A stretch of DNA of 64,000 nt from Caenorhabditis remanei (lineage: Eukaryota > Nematoda > Chromadorea > Rhabditida > Rhabditidae): assembly GCF_010183535.1 (NCBI RefSeq), contig NC_071332.1:4154001-4218000 (forward strand), read 5' to 3'. Positions 33,420 through 46,585 of the stretch are shown here, in pieces. A program made the position numbers and the translations under genes. Numbering within the stretch: the stretch's first letter is position 1; every line of letters begins with the position of its first letter. The notes below the pieces were generated by a model. The model ran no database searches. It was not told where the DNA came from and was given only the letters and a program-made list of their open reading frames with translations.

Positions 33420-35529
33420 ATGGAAGTCCTAACCCAAAACCTTTACGTGGCAAAAAACCTCCTGGTAACGGAGCTTCAAAAATACAACCCGATTGCTCTG
33501 GTTGCCACCACATTTTTTGTGACCTATGTGCTTACTAATTTGCGACATATGCAACTTGATGATATGGGTAAGTGTCTTATCAGTACGGACCCTTTGTAGT
33601 TTGTAGTCTCCATAGTCCTGGTAGTTTCAAACACAAGACAATAAAAGGGCATATCCGTGATATATTCGGGAATATTCAGGTCACAAACAATTGGTCAGAC
33701 TGATCTCTTTTTCGTCTCTAGTTTGATTAGTCAGCCTCAATGATCACCCCTTACCCAGACTGATAAAGTAAAATGTCAATGATTAAACTTTGTTCTTTTC
33801 TATTCCAGGCATCCGAAAACGCATCAGCACATGGTTTTTCACCACAGTCAAGCGAGTACCTTTCATAAGACGAATGATTGACGTGAGTGAAATAAAGCAT
33901 AAACTGATAAAATGCTGCCATTTATAGAAACAACTCGACGAGGTGAAAGTGGAACTTGAGAAAAGTTTGCAAATCCCGGACCACACTACAGAGTACTTCC
34001 GCACCATCCCAGTGAAGTCAGTTGGTAGAGAAGAGGTTCTCCGGCTAGCAACTATCTATGACCACCTCGAGGGACCCGCTTTCTTGGAGGGAAGAGTGTC
34101 CGGTGCAGTCTTCAACCGTGAAGACGATAAGGATGAGAGAGAGATGTACGAGGAAGTGTTCGGGCGGTTCGCGTGGTCTAACCCACTCTGGCCAAAGTTG
34201 TTCCCAGGAGTAAGAATTATGGAGGCAGAGGTTGTTCGCATGTGTTGTAATATGATGAATGGTGATGAGGAGACGTGTGGAACCATGTCTACCGGTGGAT
34301 CCATTTCGATTCTTTTGGCGTGTCTGGCTCATCGTAATCGTTTGTTGAAGAGAGGAGAAAAGTACACCGAGATGTAAGTATCAATGATTATCAGACACAA
34401 ATCACAGCAGCTAAACCTACACCCATTGGACTTTCGCAAACGAGAATGATAATGATGAACATTAATTTCTTCATTTCAGGATTGTCCCGTCATCCGTCCA
34501 CGCGGCATTCTTCAAGGCTGCCGAGACATTCCGCATCAAAGTCCGCAAGATTCCAGTCGACCCAGTCACCTTCAAAGTGGACTTGACTAAAATGAGAGCT
34601 GCGATAAATAGCCGCACTTGCATGCTCGTCGGATCCGCGCCTAACTTCCCATTCGGAACCGTTGACGATATCGAAGCAATCGGACAACTTGGTCTAGAGT
34701 ACGATATTCCAGTTCATGTTGATGCTTGTCTCGGTGGTTTCTTGCTTCCCTTCCTTGAAGACGACGCGATCAGATATGACTTCCGTGTCCCAGGAGTGTC
34801 CTCGATCTCGGCAGACAGTCATAAGTATGGGCTAGCACCGAAAGGTTCCTCGGTCGTGTTGTACAAAAACAAGGAACTCCTTCATAACCAATATTTCTGT
34901 GATGCTGACTGGCAGGGAGGTATTTATGCGTCTGCAACAATGGAGGGATCCCGAGCTGGACACAATATTGCTTTGTGCTGGGCAGCTATGCTATATCACG
35001 CACAGGATGGATATAAGGCTAATGCGAAGAAGATCGTAGAGACTACAAGAAAAATTCGAGATGGATTGGCTGGAATTAAGGGGATTAAGCTGCAAGGACC
35101 AAGTGATGTATGCATTGTTAGCTGGACTACAGATGATAGTGTGGAGTTGTATAGATTCCATAATTATATGAAGGAGAGACATTGGCAGTTGAACGGGCTT
35201 CAATTCCCATCGGGGTAAGTGAGCTTAGAACTTTTTTCTAGATTTTTTTTCGATCTTTCAAAATACTTATTTTTCTTTATTATAGTGTTCACATCATGGT
35301 CACCATGAATCATACCCACCCGGGGCTCGCCGAGGAATTCATTGCTGACTGTAAAGCCGCCGTCGAATTCGTCAGAACGAAGCCAGTATCTGAATCCGAT
35401 AAAAAGAGTGAAGCAGCCATCTACGGCCTGGCACAAAGTATTCCGGACCGTTCATTGGTTCATGAATTCGCACATAGTTATTTGGATGCGGTTTATGCTT
35501 TGCCGGAGCAGTCGAAAAAATCATTTTAA
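33420..35529 (+). CDS. tag-38: Sphingosine-1-phosphate lyase (PLP-dependent)
   Basis: Exons 33420-33567, 33809-33882, 33928-34373, 34480-35214 and 35286-35529 join in phase to 548 residues, close to other S1P lyases (about 550-570). The enzyme cleaves sphingoid-base phosphates to phosphoethanolamine and a fatty aldehyde at the endoplasmic reticulum. Seen: an N-terminal membrane segment (YNPIALVATTFFVTYVLTN); the PLP-binding MSTGGSISILLA region; VHVDACLGGFLLPF; and the cofactor-lysine motif SADSHKYGLAPKGSSVVLY. The Lys of HKYG forms the Schiff base. All key motifs are intact. C. elegans has several lyase genes; the tag-38 name rests on remembered synteny with B0222.4. A polyadenylation signal (aataaa) lies near 35681. 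Confidence 0.92.
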
Positions 35530-35764
35530 GCAATTTTATTCGAAATTTTTTTTGTATGTTTCCCCGCCTACCTCTCTCAGCCGGTTTCTCGAAACGGGTA
35601 CCTTTTGAATGTGACATCGAACCGATTGATTTTTTTTTTGAATAATTATTATGTGTATCTTTTCTGATATTATTCGGAAATAAATATTGTCTAAATTGAA
35701 ATATTTCATTTTTCAACGCAAAAAAAAACCGATCCAAAACATCAAAAAATGCCCCCAAACACAT

Positions 35765-36545
35765 ATTTTCCAAAAACGAGTCAAAGGCGCGCCAGACTTT
35801 TTGAAAATTTGATAAAACGGTATTGCATTATTTTCAACAAAAAATTGTCTTTAAAAACGCGTCAAAGGCACGCCAGACATCATAAAAATAGAATAAATAA
35901 ATAGATGACAGTCTGGCGCGCCTCGGACGCGTTTTTGGAAAACTACAATGGTTACGTTCTGGCGTGCCGTTAGCGCGTTTTTAAGATTTTAGAAATGTCC
36001 CGACATCCAGACATCCGGAAATCCGGACAATCAGACAAACTGGCGCGCCGTTAACGCGTTTTTCGGGACATTGAAAAAGTCCGGACATCCGGATATCCGG
36101 ACAATCAGACAAACATGAAATTTCCAAGAAAAATATTTTTTTTAAAGTGGCTGGCGCGCCTCGGACGCGTTTTTGAAAAGTTCCAGTTTTTGCGTTCTGG
36201 CGCACCTTCACCGCGTTTTTCAGGATTTGGAAAAATTCCGGACATCCAGACTTCCGGAAATCCGGACAATCGGACAAACATGAAATTTCCAAGAAAAATC
36301 AAAAAAAAGTGTCTGGCGCGCCTCGAGCGCGTTTTTGAAAAAGAAAACTCTAATGTTTGCGGTCTGGCGCAGCGTTAGCGCGTTTCTCGATAATTGGAAA
36401 ATGTCGAGACATCCGGACATCTGGACAACCCGACACACCTAAAGTTGAACGAAAAAAAAATTATTTCTGTCTGGCGTGCCTTTGGCGCGTTTTTAGAAAA
36501 ACTTTTCTGCCGTGCCTCGGACGCGTTTTTGGAAGTTTCCCAGCT
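35765..36545. repeat. Family-D tandem array: ctggcgcgcc ... gcgttttt units
   Basis: About ten units of tctggcgyrcctyggacgcgtttttg alternate with a second block, acatccggacatccggacaatcrgacaaacatgaaatttccaag. Some units are inverted (aaaacgcgtcaaaggcacgccagac at 35850-35880). The array is unusually GC- and CpG-rich for this genome. Confidence 0.8.
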
Positions 36546-37764
36546 TACATATGGTTTCAGTTGATTATCAATTCTTGTGTTGAAATTTTCCTTTTGTAAA
36601 TAAGGACTCAGGGCACCCTAAACAACGCCTTACACAACAACTCCCATTGTTTGTCCAGACTGTGTGTACTTTTTGTTTTTGTCGATGACACCGAACCATG
36701 TATCAAGGTCATCTCAAAAGTGCACACCTTTTGCAGTGTGATCATGTTTTTCGACCTTTGGACTATTTATCGCAAAAAGGATATGAATAGTCTATTCCGT
36801 TTTGTTGTTTTCTTCTCAGTCATCCACACAATACGCATTCTTTCGGATATAATGCGATTGAGATATGAGTGGAAACCCATGATTGTTGAACATCATCACC
36901 ACTCCCCACTAATTATTCTACAGAAACAAAGAAACACAGTATCACAAATGCAACAGATCACATCACTGGGAGGGGAAACCCGAATCGGTTTGCGTTTAGT
37001 TTCTCCTCTCCCCCCATCATCTTATTTAGGGGGTAAGAGGAAGAAGAAAACCAAAAAAAAAGTAGAGAAACGTGTATTTGTACTTGAGATTACACATCTG
37101 TATATAAAGACATCACTGTTAACATTTTACGAAGATCAGTTGATAGTCTCCGGTCACAAATTTCCACAAATTGGAGCAAGAGAGCCGAAAGTGACCATCG
37201 GAAAAGATTCAAGTGTTTGCATTGCACGAAAAAGGAAAACAGGGTGGAGTTGAGGCACAAGGAACACAAAATTTCGACAAAAGAAGAGAATTTGGACAAT
37301 GGAACACATTCCAAACTTATGATTTTGGTATATTGAATTCGAACTTACTTTTTCTGTTTTTTTTTCTGGAAACTGGGTATAAATCAAGGGTTGAAAATGG
37401 CAAGTCTTCCTGTTTAGTCGTTGCAAGTTCTTTGAGTTTCCCTGAGCATTTAATTAAACTTTTTGAGGTTTTTGTTGATTTCATCCACGGATTTTGGACG
37501 CAACGTGCAAAACATGTGGTAATTGAGATTCTTTGCGGTAAATTTTGATAGTATTTGAGAAACCGATGGGTTCAGAAAATTCTATGGCTCCAGAATATTT
37601 TTAAATTTGCTTTATTTATAGTGTTTTTCTTACAGCACCTGTTTTTCAGTGTTTTTTTTTAATGTTTTCTGGAAAAATGTAAACTTTAAAAATTTGTCAC
37701 AGTACCATTTATTGTCAAGTGGATTTCAGTTTAGTACGACATGTATATCAAATCTATAAGCTAT

Positions 37765-38045
37765 AAACAGACTTGCAACGGGCCGGGCCGGGCCGATTTG
37801 AGAATTTTCACCGCCTAGGCCCGGCCCGGTCGGCCCAGGCTACAAAAATCTGAAATTTTGACTACAAAAATCTGAAATTTTGAAATTTCTAAAAAGTTTT
37901 TGCTTTTTTTTTGCAAAAAAGTCAAATTTTGTCTACGCTTTTGAATATCGATGAAACTCAAAAGTACATAACATTTTTGACTATTTTTGAAAAAAATCGA
38001 AAATTTTGGCACATTGTTTGACTCCGGGCCGATATTTTTCAAGTC
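37765..38045. repeat. (GGGCC)n-flanked repeat element
   Basis: It begins cagacttgcaacgggccgggccgggccg and ends gactccgggccgatatttttcaagtctga. These are inverted ends around an AT-rich middle with ctacaaaaatctgaaattttga repeats. The same ends (gacttgcaa...gggccgg) occur at 6975-7285. Confidence 0.7.
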
Positions 38046-38482
38046 TGACTGTAACTTTCCCGTGACCACTCGTAGAAATAAGTTGTCAACTACAACTAAA
38101 TGAGATCTACATATTCAACGAATGACAGTCTCCTATAGTTTGTTATACTTTAAACCAGTACTGTAAATGAAATTGTGTCAAAATCCAAAATGTACCCCAT
38201 AGTTTCCAGTCGTGATTTTCCAAAATGTCACAAATTATCCGATAGCTAGCAAAAGTGTGATTAGTGATGAATGATCTTTTAAACCCCCACTTTTGATTTC
38301 TTGATCTTCTTCATAATCTTTAAAAGAGGCCACGTCTATCAAATTCATATCATATGGATCAAGGAAGAATTTCTGATTTTCTGATATACTAATCAGAGAG
38401 TGATCGTACAAAAAAAGATCAAGTATAAAAATGAAGATCAAAAATGGGTACGATTTACGAAAAATCGGAGTGATAGAAATAC

Positions 38483-38940
38483 ACAGTACAGCTCAAAAGG
38501 TTATCAACTTTTTCTGTTTTCAGTGGAAAATCACCAACTTTGACAGTGTATTTCGGTGTCACCTGATTGTTCGATGAACTCAATTTTGTATGGGCTGAAC
38601 TGAGTCAAAATATCACATAATTTTTGTAGTTGATCATTTTTTTGTATGAACACTACCATGAAAGTTACAGATTGTCAAAGTGAAAAGCTGAAAAAGTATT
38701 CATAGCTATCCCTGAAACCGACTTTTTTAGCTTTTCACTTTGACAATCTGTAACCTTCATGGTAGTGTCCCTACAGAAAAATGATGGTCAACTACAAAAA
38801 TGATGTGCTATTTTGGCATTGTCTAACCTATACAAAATGAAATACGTCGGACTTTTAGGTGACACCGAAATACATTGTCAAAGTTTGTCATTTTCCAGTG
38901 AAAACAGCCAAAGCTGATAACCTTTTGAGCGGTACTGTAT
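38483..38940. repeat. Family-A inverted-repeat (MITE-like) element
   Basis: The ends are cagtacagctcaaaaggttatcaac and gataaccttttgagcggtactg. The middle is a near-perfect hairpin: cactaccatgaaagttacagattgtcaaagtgaaaagct against its complement. This is the most palindromic copy. Confidence 0.8.
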
Positions 38941-39659
38941 CTGCACAGGAAAAACATGGAATTTTAAAAACTAGTTCTCAAAACTTTTGAACTTTCCTAT
39001 AAAGAAAACAACCATTAAAAATTTTATTATAAAAACCAATTCCATACATAAATCCCCCTATTGACATAGTCAGCCTCAATAAACAACCTTGTCTGTTTTT
39101 CCCCTTGCCGTTCAACTAGTTGAATTATCCGCATTTCCGTATCCTCTCCTCCCTTCATGCTCTATAATTTTGCCGAAAAAAACACATTTACTCATCTTCT
39201 TTTCCCATCGTTCTTTTCTTTATGTTAGTGTAGAGCATGAAAGAAAACAAATTGATATGTACATACAACATATCGGGAGAGGGGGGTATTCCGATTGTGT
39301 GTCTGTCTTCTGTCTATTTGTTGCATTCCTTTAAAGACCTTTTTATCAGTCGTATGCCTACACAAACTATGATTCCGGCATACACATGATGATTCAGTTC
39401 ATTTATGATCTATGCATGTTGATTCGATCAAATTATATTATAAATGAAATGGAAGACTGGTGACCATGCAGGAAAATATACATTAAAATGTGTGTGTGTT
39501 TTCAAAAAATAAGCAATAAAAATAATGGAATAATATAACGGTATAACATGATGAAAATCTTACAACACAATGTTTTTATAATAGTTTTTCTATTTTTAAC
39601 TTTTAATTCAGCGTAGACACTCCAACTTCTCATAGTCCTAGTACATGAAGCTATCTTCT

Positions 39660-40260
39660 AAGGCTTATATCGAAAAACCCTGCATAGCTATCAAAAAGTT
39701 GGCAACTACAAAAAGAAAGATCTATTTTTGTACATAATTTTTGTGCTTGATTAGTTTTTAATAGCTACTTATAGTTTTGAGATATAGACGTTTGAAGATG
39801 AGCACTCCACAGTTCAAGTTGACAGTCTTTGAAAACTCATAACTCTACAATTTCTAGCATGTCAAAAAAAATTGTCAACTACAAAAAAAGTGATAAAAGT
39901 ATTAAGAACATTTTTGTAGTTGACAAGTTTTTGATTGCTCTTAACGTTCTTGAGATACGCGCGATCAAAGAAAGGCAGGTCTTCCGAAACGCGTCAAAAG
40001 CGCCCCAGCCAATAATCATTTTTTGAACTTTACATCCAAGGTTAGTCAAGATGCCCGGATGTGCATGTTGCCCGTTTCTAGTTCTCAAAAACGCGCTAAA
40101 GATACGCCAGACACGTTTGAAAATCAGAGATTTGTTTTCCTAAAACGCGCTAAAGGTGCGCCAGTCCATATGCACTCGGATTGAAAACATAATGCGTCAG
40201 TGGCGACACATTTCTTTCTATTTTTGATCGTGTCTGGCGCACCTTCGACGCTTTTTGATC
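39660..40260. repeat. Family-B fragments followed by family-D units
   Basis: tatcaaaaagttggcaactacaaaaagaaagatc and tttttgtagttgacaagtttttgattgctctt (family B) precede aaacgcgctaaagrtrcgccag and gtctggcgcaccttcgacgctttttg (family D). Confidence 0.65.
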
Positions 40261-41081
40261 TTTATTTGACTACTGTCCATTTGCTATCAAAAATTTCTTA
40301 TGGGCACGGCACGATTTTTACAACCGCGCTCTACCGAAAGCGAAGAAAATTATGTGCGAAATTGAGAGACTCTGAGAAAAATAAACATTTCTGAAGGGGA
40401 TTTCGGAGGCGCGCAATTGTGAGACCTGTGCCAAGCCAATAACTACAAAAATTGAGAGTGACTTTGTACTATTCAAAAAAAATAAATATTTTTATTTTTT
40501 GACAGATCATATATCCGTTCCAAACCTAATCCCCTCCTCCCCCTAATCCTCAAAAATTTACCACTTCCGTACCCCGGAACGCCTTCTAAATCATGATTTC
40601 TGACTAACCTACAGAAAACGTCACTTTCTTGTTCGAAACTTTCAAAACAAACTGGTTCTTCTTCGTTTTTATTGTCAAACAATTCTGATCTTTTGTATAT
40701 TTTTCAAAGACACTCTACTCTTTCAGTTGATCACTCGATTCCTCTTTTCATCACAATCGTCACTTTTTAATTTTCAATTTACAAACACATGTGAGACACG
40801 AAGACCTCCTAATAAACTTTTTCCTAATGGTCTTCGCCTAAACTATCAAAAATCGGCTTATCATCATGTCGCCTATTTACTTTTTGCTGCTCACTTTCGC
40901 GTCACGCATTCTATGACATCTCCTCTTCCGAATAAAACCACCCGGCGACCAACTCTGTTTGATATAAATGTCACAGAGAACTACCATTTACTTGTCATGA
41001 CAGAAATAGACGACCACTTGTTTTCTTTTTGATCTTTGAAAAAAATCATAATTTTTATTCGTATTTTCATAAGTTTCAGAC

Positions 41082-44000
41082 ATGGACACCACAACAGCCC
41101 TGTTGTCTGACATCACTACTACGGTCGCAAATTTTGATCAGGTATAATATTCATATTTTTACTACAGTAATCTTTTTTCGTTTTTAGAGCTCTGTACTAT
41201 GGGCGCTTATCGTCGGTATTATCTTGGCGTTCCTGCTGGGAGCGGGTATGGGTGCCAACGATGTGTCAAACGCGTTTGGTACTTCTGTTGGATCCGGCGT
41301 GGTCACTATCATCCAAGCCTACATAATGGCGTCGATATTCGAGACTCTTGGATCGGTACTAGTCGGGTGGAGTGTGATCGACACGATGAGGAAAGGTGTC
41401 GTTGATACTTCACAGTATGCGGATGATCCGAAAGAGTTGCTATTGGGACAAGTCGCGATTCTTGGAGGTATGATGCCTGGATACATCAGGGTTGAGATGA
41501 CTCAGAACGGGGTCTGGTTTTTAAAAAAGTGAAGAGTTAGGAGTAATGACGTCAGAGGGTCGTTTATATTTAAAGTACCGGTATTCAATTGAAAATTCTG
41601 AATAGGATTCAGAGGATAGAGGAAGAGTACTGTAGTTGAGTCATTCTATCCATCCAAATTATTGATATGTTGTAGAACAAACCTAGATCTTCATTTTTCT
41701 AGTCAACAATTTTTTGGCAGGACGCCACTCTAGCCAGTTACAGTCCTCTTGACTCCAGAAACTGGGTTCATAACATTTATCAAGTTTTTGATACCTACTG
41801 TACCTCTCAAAAGTATATTGAGCTTTGCCTTTTTCAGTTGAAATTGTCCAACTTTGGGAGGGTGTTACGGTATCAATAATTGTTCCAAAAAGTAAAATTT
41901 TTTATGAATCCTATAGAACAGAGGTAGAGCTTCATTTTTGCAGTTGACTACTTTTTTGTACAAGCGCTCCATAGAGAGTTAAAGTCATTTTAAGACGACA
42001 GCTCAAAAATCTTACTTTTTTGCACTGAAAGTAGTCGATTTATGGGAAAAATGATTTTGTCGATATGTAACTTGCTAGGGAGCGTCCGTACAAAAAAGTT
42101 GTCAACTACAAAAATGGAGTTCTACTCTTGATCTGTTCGATTCATAAAAATGTATTTTGTGGGACAGTTAGTTTTACTATGACACACTCTCAAAGTTAGC
42201 CGTTTTCAACTGAAAAATCAAAACTTAATGTACTTTTGAGCCGTACTGTAGCTTCCTAAAACAGTTTCAAACAAAAAAGTTGTCAACTATGTGCAAAAAT
42301 GTGGAGCTGTTTGCCATTTTCTATAAAATCTCTTCCAGGATGCGCCGCCTGGCTTATGATCGCTACCGTATTCCATATGCCAGTCTCCACCACTCACTCA
42401 TTAGTCGGAGCCACAATCGGTTTCTCCGTCGTTCTTCGTGGATTCAATGGTATTCAATGGATGGTTATTGTCAAAATTGGTATCCATCATTCCTCAATTT
42501 CTAACAGGATTCTAATTTTTCAAATTTCAGTGGCCTCCTGGTTCATCTCCCCAATCCTCTCTGGAATCATCTCCTCTATCATTTATATTTTAGTAGACCA
42601 CACTGTCTTGAGAACGGCCAACCCAGTGAAAAGTGGTCTCCGGATTCTCCCAGTTTTCTATTTTGTATGCCTTGCCTTCAACGCGCTCATGATCTTCTGG
42701 GATGGATCGAAACGTAAGAATCTGCATTTTCAATTCTTACAGTAATCCTGTTTCCTTTCTAGTGCTGAAGTTCGACCAGATCCCAGCTTGGGGTATTGTT
42801 ATCATCGTCATCGGAGTGGGACTGCTAGCTGCTGCCTTTGCTCATTTCGTCTTAAAACCCCGGATCCGGGCAAAGATCCAGGATTCAGAAGTGCCACCAA
42901 CTCCACCAATCTTCTCTGATATTGAATCCGGTCGTGGGACAACGGAGCTCAAGGAATTTGCAGAAGGAGAAACCCAACCGCTCCCACCAAAACCTGAATC
43001 CGAGCCAGGAAAGATCAGAAAGTTTTTCATGTGGCTCATGCCAGACAGAGCTCGAGTTGACAGTCGTAGCACTACACAGTTGTTCTCTACTATTCAAGTG
43101 TTCACAGCGTGTTTTGCTGGATTTGCTCATGGAGCAAATGATGTCAGCAATGCTGTCGCACCATTGGCAGCGTTGATTTCAATTTACCGGTATAAGTCAA
43201 CGGAACAGAAGGAATCGGTGAGTGGAGCGCCCTTTAAAAATGGTCAAATTTGAGATGTTCTCTTGGTGTCACAAATATGTCCCGAATGTTCCAATTTTAT
43301 ATTTTCTTATAGATCAAGTCTAGCTTTACATTTGTGTAGTTGACGACTTTTTGATAGCTCCGCCCACTTCAGTGATATGCGTCTTTAAAGAGGACCGGAC
43401 GAGAGAGTATAGCTGCTTTGCGTCTCTCTCCCTCTTGGCCGCCTATTTTTCAAAGCGCATATCTCAAAAGCTGACGTGCTACAAAAAAGTTTTCAACTAC
43501 AAAAATATTTGTCTGTATTTGATTAACATTGTTGTAGTTGACAACTTTTTGATTGCTATTCTAGTTTTTGGGACACGCGTCTTTAAAGAAAAGAAGTGAG
43601 AAGAACGAATGAGACGCAGAGTAGCTAGGCACTCTAGTCTTCCTCTTTTCACAAACTCTTGAAAAACCCCACGTTTTCAACTATTCTTTTTTTCAGGTCC
43701 CAATCTACGTCCTTCTCTACGGAGTCCTTGCCATCTGTGTCGGTCTCTGGTGTCTCGGCCATCGCGTCATCAAAACCGTCGGGCAAAAAATGTCTGAAAT
43801 CAACCCAGCCAGTGGTTTCACCATCGAGTTTGGAGCTGCTATGACTGCTCTTCTCGCCAGTAAAATTGGTCTTCCAATTAGTACCACTCATTGCTTGGTA
43901 GGTCAAAAACATGTTTTAGATCAAATTTTCCTTCAAAATGTTTCAGGTTGGTAGTGTTGTCGCCGTCGGTTCGATACGTTCCGGTGAAGGAATCAAGTGG

Positions 44001-44102
44001 TCGATTTTCCGAAATATTGTGATTTCTTGGGTTGTGACGTTACCCGTTGCCGGTCTGATATCAGCGGGAATCATGTTGCTCATCAAATGGATTGCTCTGT
44101 AA
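41082..44102 (+). CDS. pitr-3: PiT-family sodium-dependent phosphate transporter
   Basis: Seven exons (41082-41141, 41188-41467, 42339-42479, 42531-42713, 42763-43217, 43697-43897, 43947-44102) join in phase to 491 residues. PiT (SLC20) proteins import phosphate with sodium across the plasma membrane. Both inverted PiT repeats are present: [16 protein letters not shown] plus [10 protein letters not shown] in the first half, and [17 protein letters not shown] plus [10 protein letters not shown] in the second. A central cytoplasmic loop is rich in Pro/Glu ([17 protein letters not shown]). About ten hydrophobic helices are visible, and no catalytic motif is missing. Introns 2 and 5 contain family-A and family-B repeats. 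The C. elegans B0222 cosmid carries pitr genes; which paralog number applies is from memory and uncertain. Confidence 0.93.
41795..42250. repeat. Family-A element in intron 2 of the phosphate transporter
   Basis: ctgtacctctcaaaagtatattgag is the left end, and acttttgagccgtactgta the right end. The internal inverted pair is caagcgctccatagagagtt / cttgctagggagcgtccgtac. Confidence 0.75.
43320..43640. repeat. Family-B element in intron 5 of the phosphate transporter
   Basis: It contains tgtgtagttgacgactttttgatagctc, the hairpin-like gagagtatagctgctttgcgtctctctc core and atatctcaaaagctgacgtgctacaaaaaagttttcaactac. A second partial head follows. Confidence 0.7.
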
Positions 44103-44579
44103 ATAATATTACCTGGTTCACTATCAGTTTTTGATCTCTTCTTCAATTTTCATATTTTTTCCCTGCATTATGTGTCTGCTTTTGACGAATTGTAATATAA
44201 TGACATAACTGAGTAATAAAAACATGAGAGCTTTATTTATAGAAAGGAAAATTTCAAATTCATAAGATTCGCACAGGGGTGCAAACCGCAAGGTCGCATA
44301 ATCGCGCTCCGTCGCTCAGCGGTTGGCACGGCGGCAAAAAGGACTTGGCTGAGTGTCAAGTTCAAGTTTAGCGTGTGATTGTCGTATCTTTCAATGAAAA
44401 ACGCGATACACACGTATCGCGACTCGGCCGGTAAAATCAAAACTTTTCGTTGCGGACCTTACGCCTCGCACCCATGTGGATTCGTGAGCTCTTGGGTTTG
44501 GATGGTTGGGATTTTAGACATTACAAGATTTTTTCTAAAAAAAAAATTAAACTTTAAAAAATTAATAGAATAAAATCCT
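44103..44579. repeat. Convergent spacer with a family-F inverted repeat (44260-44485)
   Basis: gcacaggggtgcaaaccgcaaggtc at the left is mirrored by gttgcggaccttacgcctcgcacccatgtg at the right. The aataaaaaca at 44214 can serve as the 3' signal of the phosphate transporter. Confidence 0.65.
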
Positions 44580-45573
44580 TCAAACATTATCAACGTTCCA
44601 AATTTCTTCTTGATACCATTTATTGTCCAATTTCAGCTCGTCTTCACATTGCCATCCTTCCGGTAATTCTTTCGATTTTTCAACGTTTCTTCTAACCACT
44701 ACATGACAAATGATTCCATCAATTGGTAATTCAGTTTTCATCTCGTATTTGAATGTTCGGTGCTCGCATAGCATATATGTGTCAGTGAAGAAGCACGAAT
44801 AAGCATCAATACAAAATACGAATGAAGCGATTAGAAGTAGTATACAGACTGGCCAGATTTTCTGTAAGAATAATAAGAACTAGTGAAAGAAACACATTTC
44901 TCTAGAATTACCGTAATGTAAACCGTTGCAACGCCAACCATTGTATGAAACACTCCGAATAGAAAAACGTAGAGTTTGAATCCAGAGAAAGGTTTGTTTT
45001 CCGAAGGTAGACGAATGTACAAATTGGTCAAAAAGTTGCAAAACGAAATGTAAGAAAAATACATAGCAAGTGTAAAAATGTGATAGATAAAGATGGCAGC
45101 CTGAAAAACAATAAAATTATATAGGTACTCAAAACTCACAAACAAACCGTCTTATAAAACTCAAATCTCCATGCAATAAGACATCCATACATTACCCAAG
45201 TTGATAGGATCATTCCGAATAGTCCCAAAATTACTTGATCCATTGTTTGAACTTTCCCTTTGAATTTCGTCAGAAATATTTGAGATATAAAAAAAAGAAC
45301 TACCAAAATCATGAAAGTCACAAAAAAACAGTAAAAAACTAATAAGTTTTCTGACTTATTGTAGTTTTCCATAATACTGAATATTATAATAGAACCATAA
45401 GAGAAAATTAGTGCAATGTGAAAAGTGGCAAAGTTTGTTAACCAAAACGGAGAAAAATTGGTATATCGACTATGTAGCTCAATGTAAAACCAGAATGCAC
45501 AGAAGATGAATTTCAGCAACATTCGAATAATATCCCATGGATTTAGCTTTTCTGACGTATTTGAACGGGGCAT
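44580..45573 (-). CDS. Seven-helix membrane protein, family not recognised
   Basis: Three exons on the minus strand (45573-45148, 45100-44912, 44861-44580), all in phase 0, encode 298 residues. Seven hydrophobic segments are visible: LLKFIFCAFWFYIEL, FHIALIFSYGSIIIF, VFYCFFVTFMILVVLFFI, VILGLFGMILSTWVMYGCLI, FIYHIFTLAMYFSYISF, LYVFLFGVFHTMVGVATVYI and VCILLLIASFVFCIDAYSCFF. A hydrophilic ~70-residue tail with charged and Trp/Cys residues follows. The N-terminus (MPRSNTSEKLNPWD) has no signal peptide. The topology is compatible with a nematode chemoreceptor-like or orphan 7TM protein, but I do not see a diagnostic motif. Confidence 0.75.
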
Positions 45574-46585
45574 TTATTGATTTCCACAGACAAAATTAAC
45601 GAGAAGACAATGGAGGGTGCACAGGAGAACACTGTTCACTAAAAAGAGACGACAGAGAGACAGAGCAAAATGTCATCCTCGGATTACCACTGCTGGGGTG
45701 AAGGGTAAATAGCAGAAGGATTGAATTGTCTCATTATTTATGTGCGGTAATTGTAATTTCAATGAAGACATCGCTCATCATACTTTGAAAATTTTGGCCA
45801 GGTCCAAACTGAAAAAAAAAACATTGGTTCATAAAAATTGTTTGAATACATTTAAATAATCACCGAATGCCAATTAATTAATGTAAAAGTCATGATAAAC
45901 GTCAGACAAACATGTGAAGCAAGGCTGTGCGGCAACAAGTTGCCGGTTGCCGAATTCGGCTACTCATGTTTCGAAAACTCGGCAACAATTTAAATTTTTT
46001 ATTTATGACAAATTTTTGTAGTTATAGGAAAAAAACTGTGAAAAAAAATCTTGTTTTTGACGAAAAACATTAAATTCATGGAAAATAGTAGATGTTTTCA
46101 CATTTTTATTATTTTTTTTATTTTAGTCTGTTCTATATTTTCACAGTTTTATTTTGTCACAGTTCTATTCTTCCGAGTTCTAAAGTCAAATACCCCTTGC
46201 AGGAGGCCTTGGATATTTTCCGGTCTATCACTTTTTCAAAAATTCGCGAAATTTTTTAAAATTTGATGTGATGCAACTGCGCTCTTTTGGACTTTTCAGC
46301 GAATTGGAAATTTCGAATACCGTGCAGGGCGACACGTCCTTCACATACGCGCTGCAAAGATATTTCACCTTTCTCCTTTTTCTCAGAGCAAATTCATGCA
46401 AGTACCCGAGATAAGATAGGTATGATCGATTAAACTATAAAAAAGGGTCGGTCATAGCAAACATCGTTAATCTGTCTAATCTGAGATGCATTGTAGTGTG
46501 ACACATCATTCATATACACACACTGCATTAGTCACATACACACACGGCATTAGTCTTCTTTTCTTCATTTCAGCGAAATACTGTT
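45574..46585. other. Spacer between the 7TM gene and the F-box gene
   Basis: It carries gttgccggttgccgaattcggc-type repeats near 45945 and the upstream region of the F-box gene. No gene is recognised. Confidence 0.5.

Larger units (their letters stand above)
35530..41081. other. Gene-poor, repeat-rich region between lyase and phosphate transporter
   Basis: It contains the GGCGCGCC-type family-D array (35765-36545), a (GGGCC) element (37765-38045), a family-A element (38483-38940), family-B pieces (39660-39960) and further family-D units (39970-40260). A 200-residue open frame at 36651-37253 shows no convincing domain and ends in a Lys-rich low-complexity stretch. I did not accept it as a gene. 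Confidence 0.5.

Noticed and set aside
36115..36438. Several overlapping frames in the GGCGCGCC array on both strands
   Set aside because: All are translations of the tandem repeat.
36651..37253. 200-residue plus-strand frame with a possible SWEET-like stretch (FFDLWTIYRKKD)
   Set aside because: The similarity is very weak, no second repeat or paired exons are found, and the second half is Lys-rich low complexity. Probably chance.
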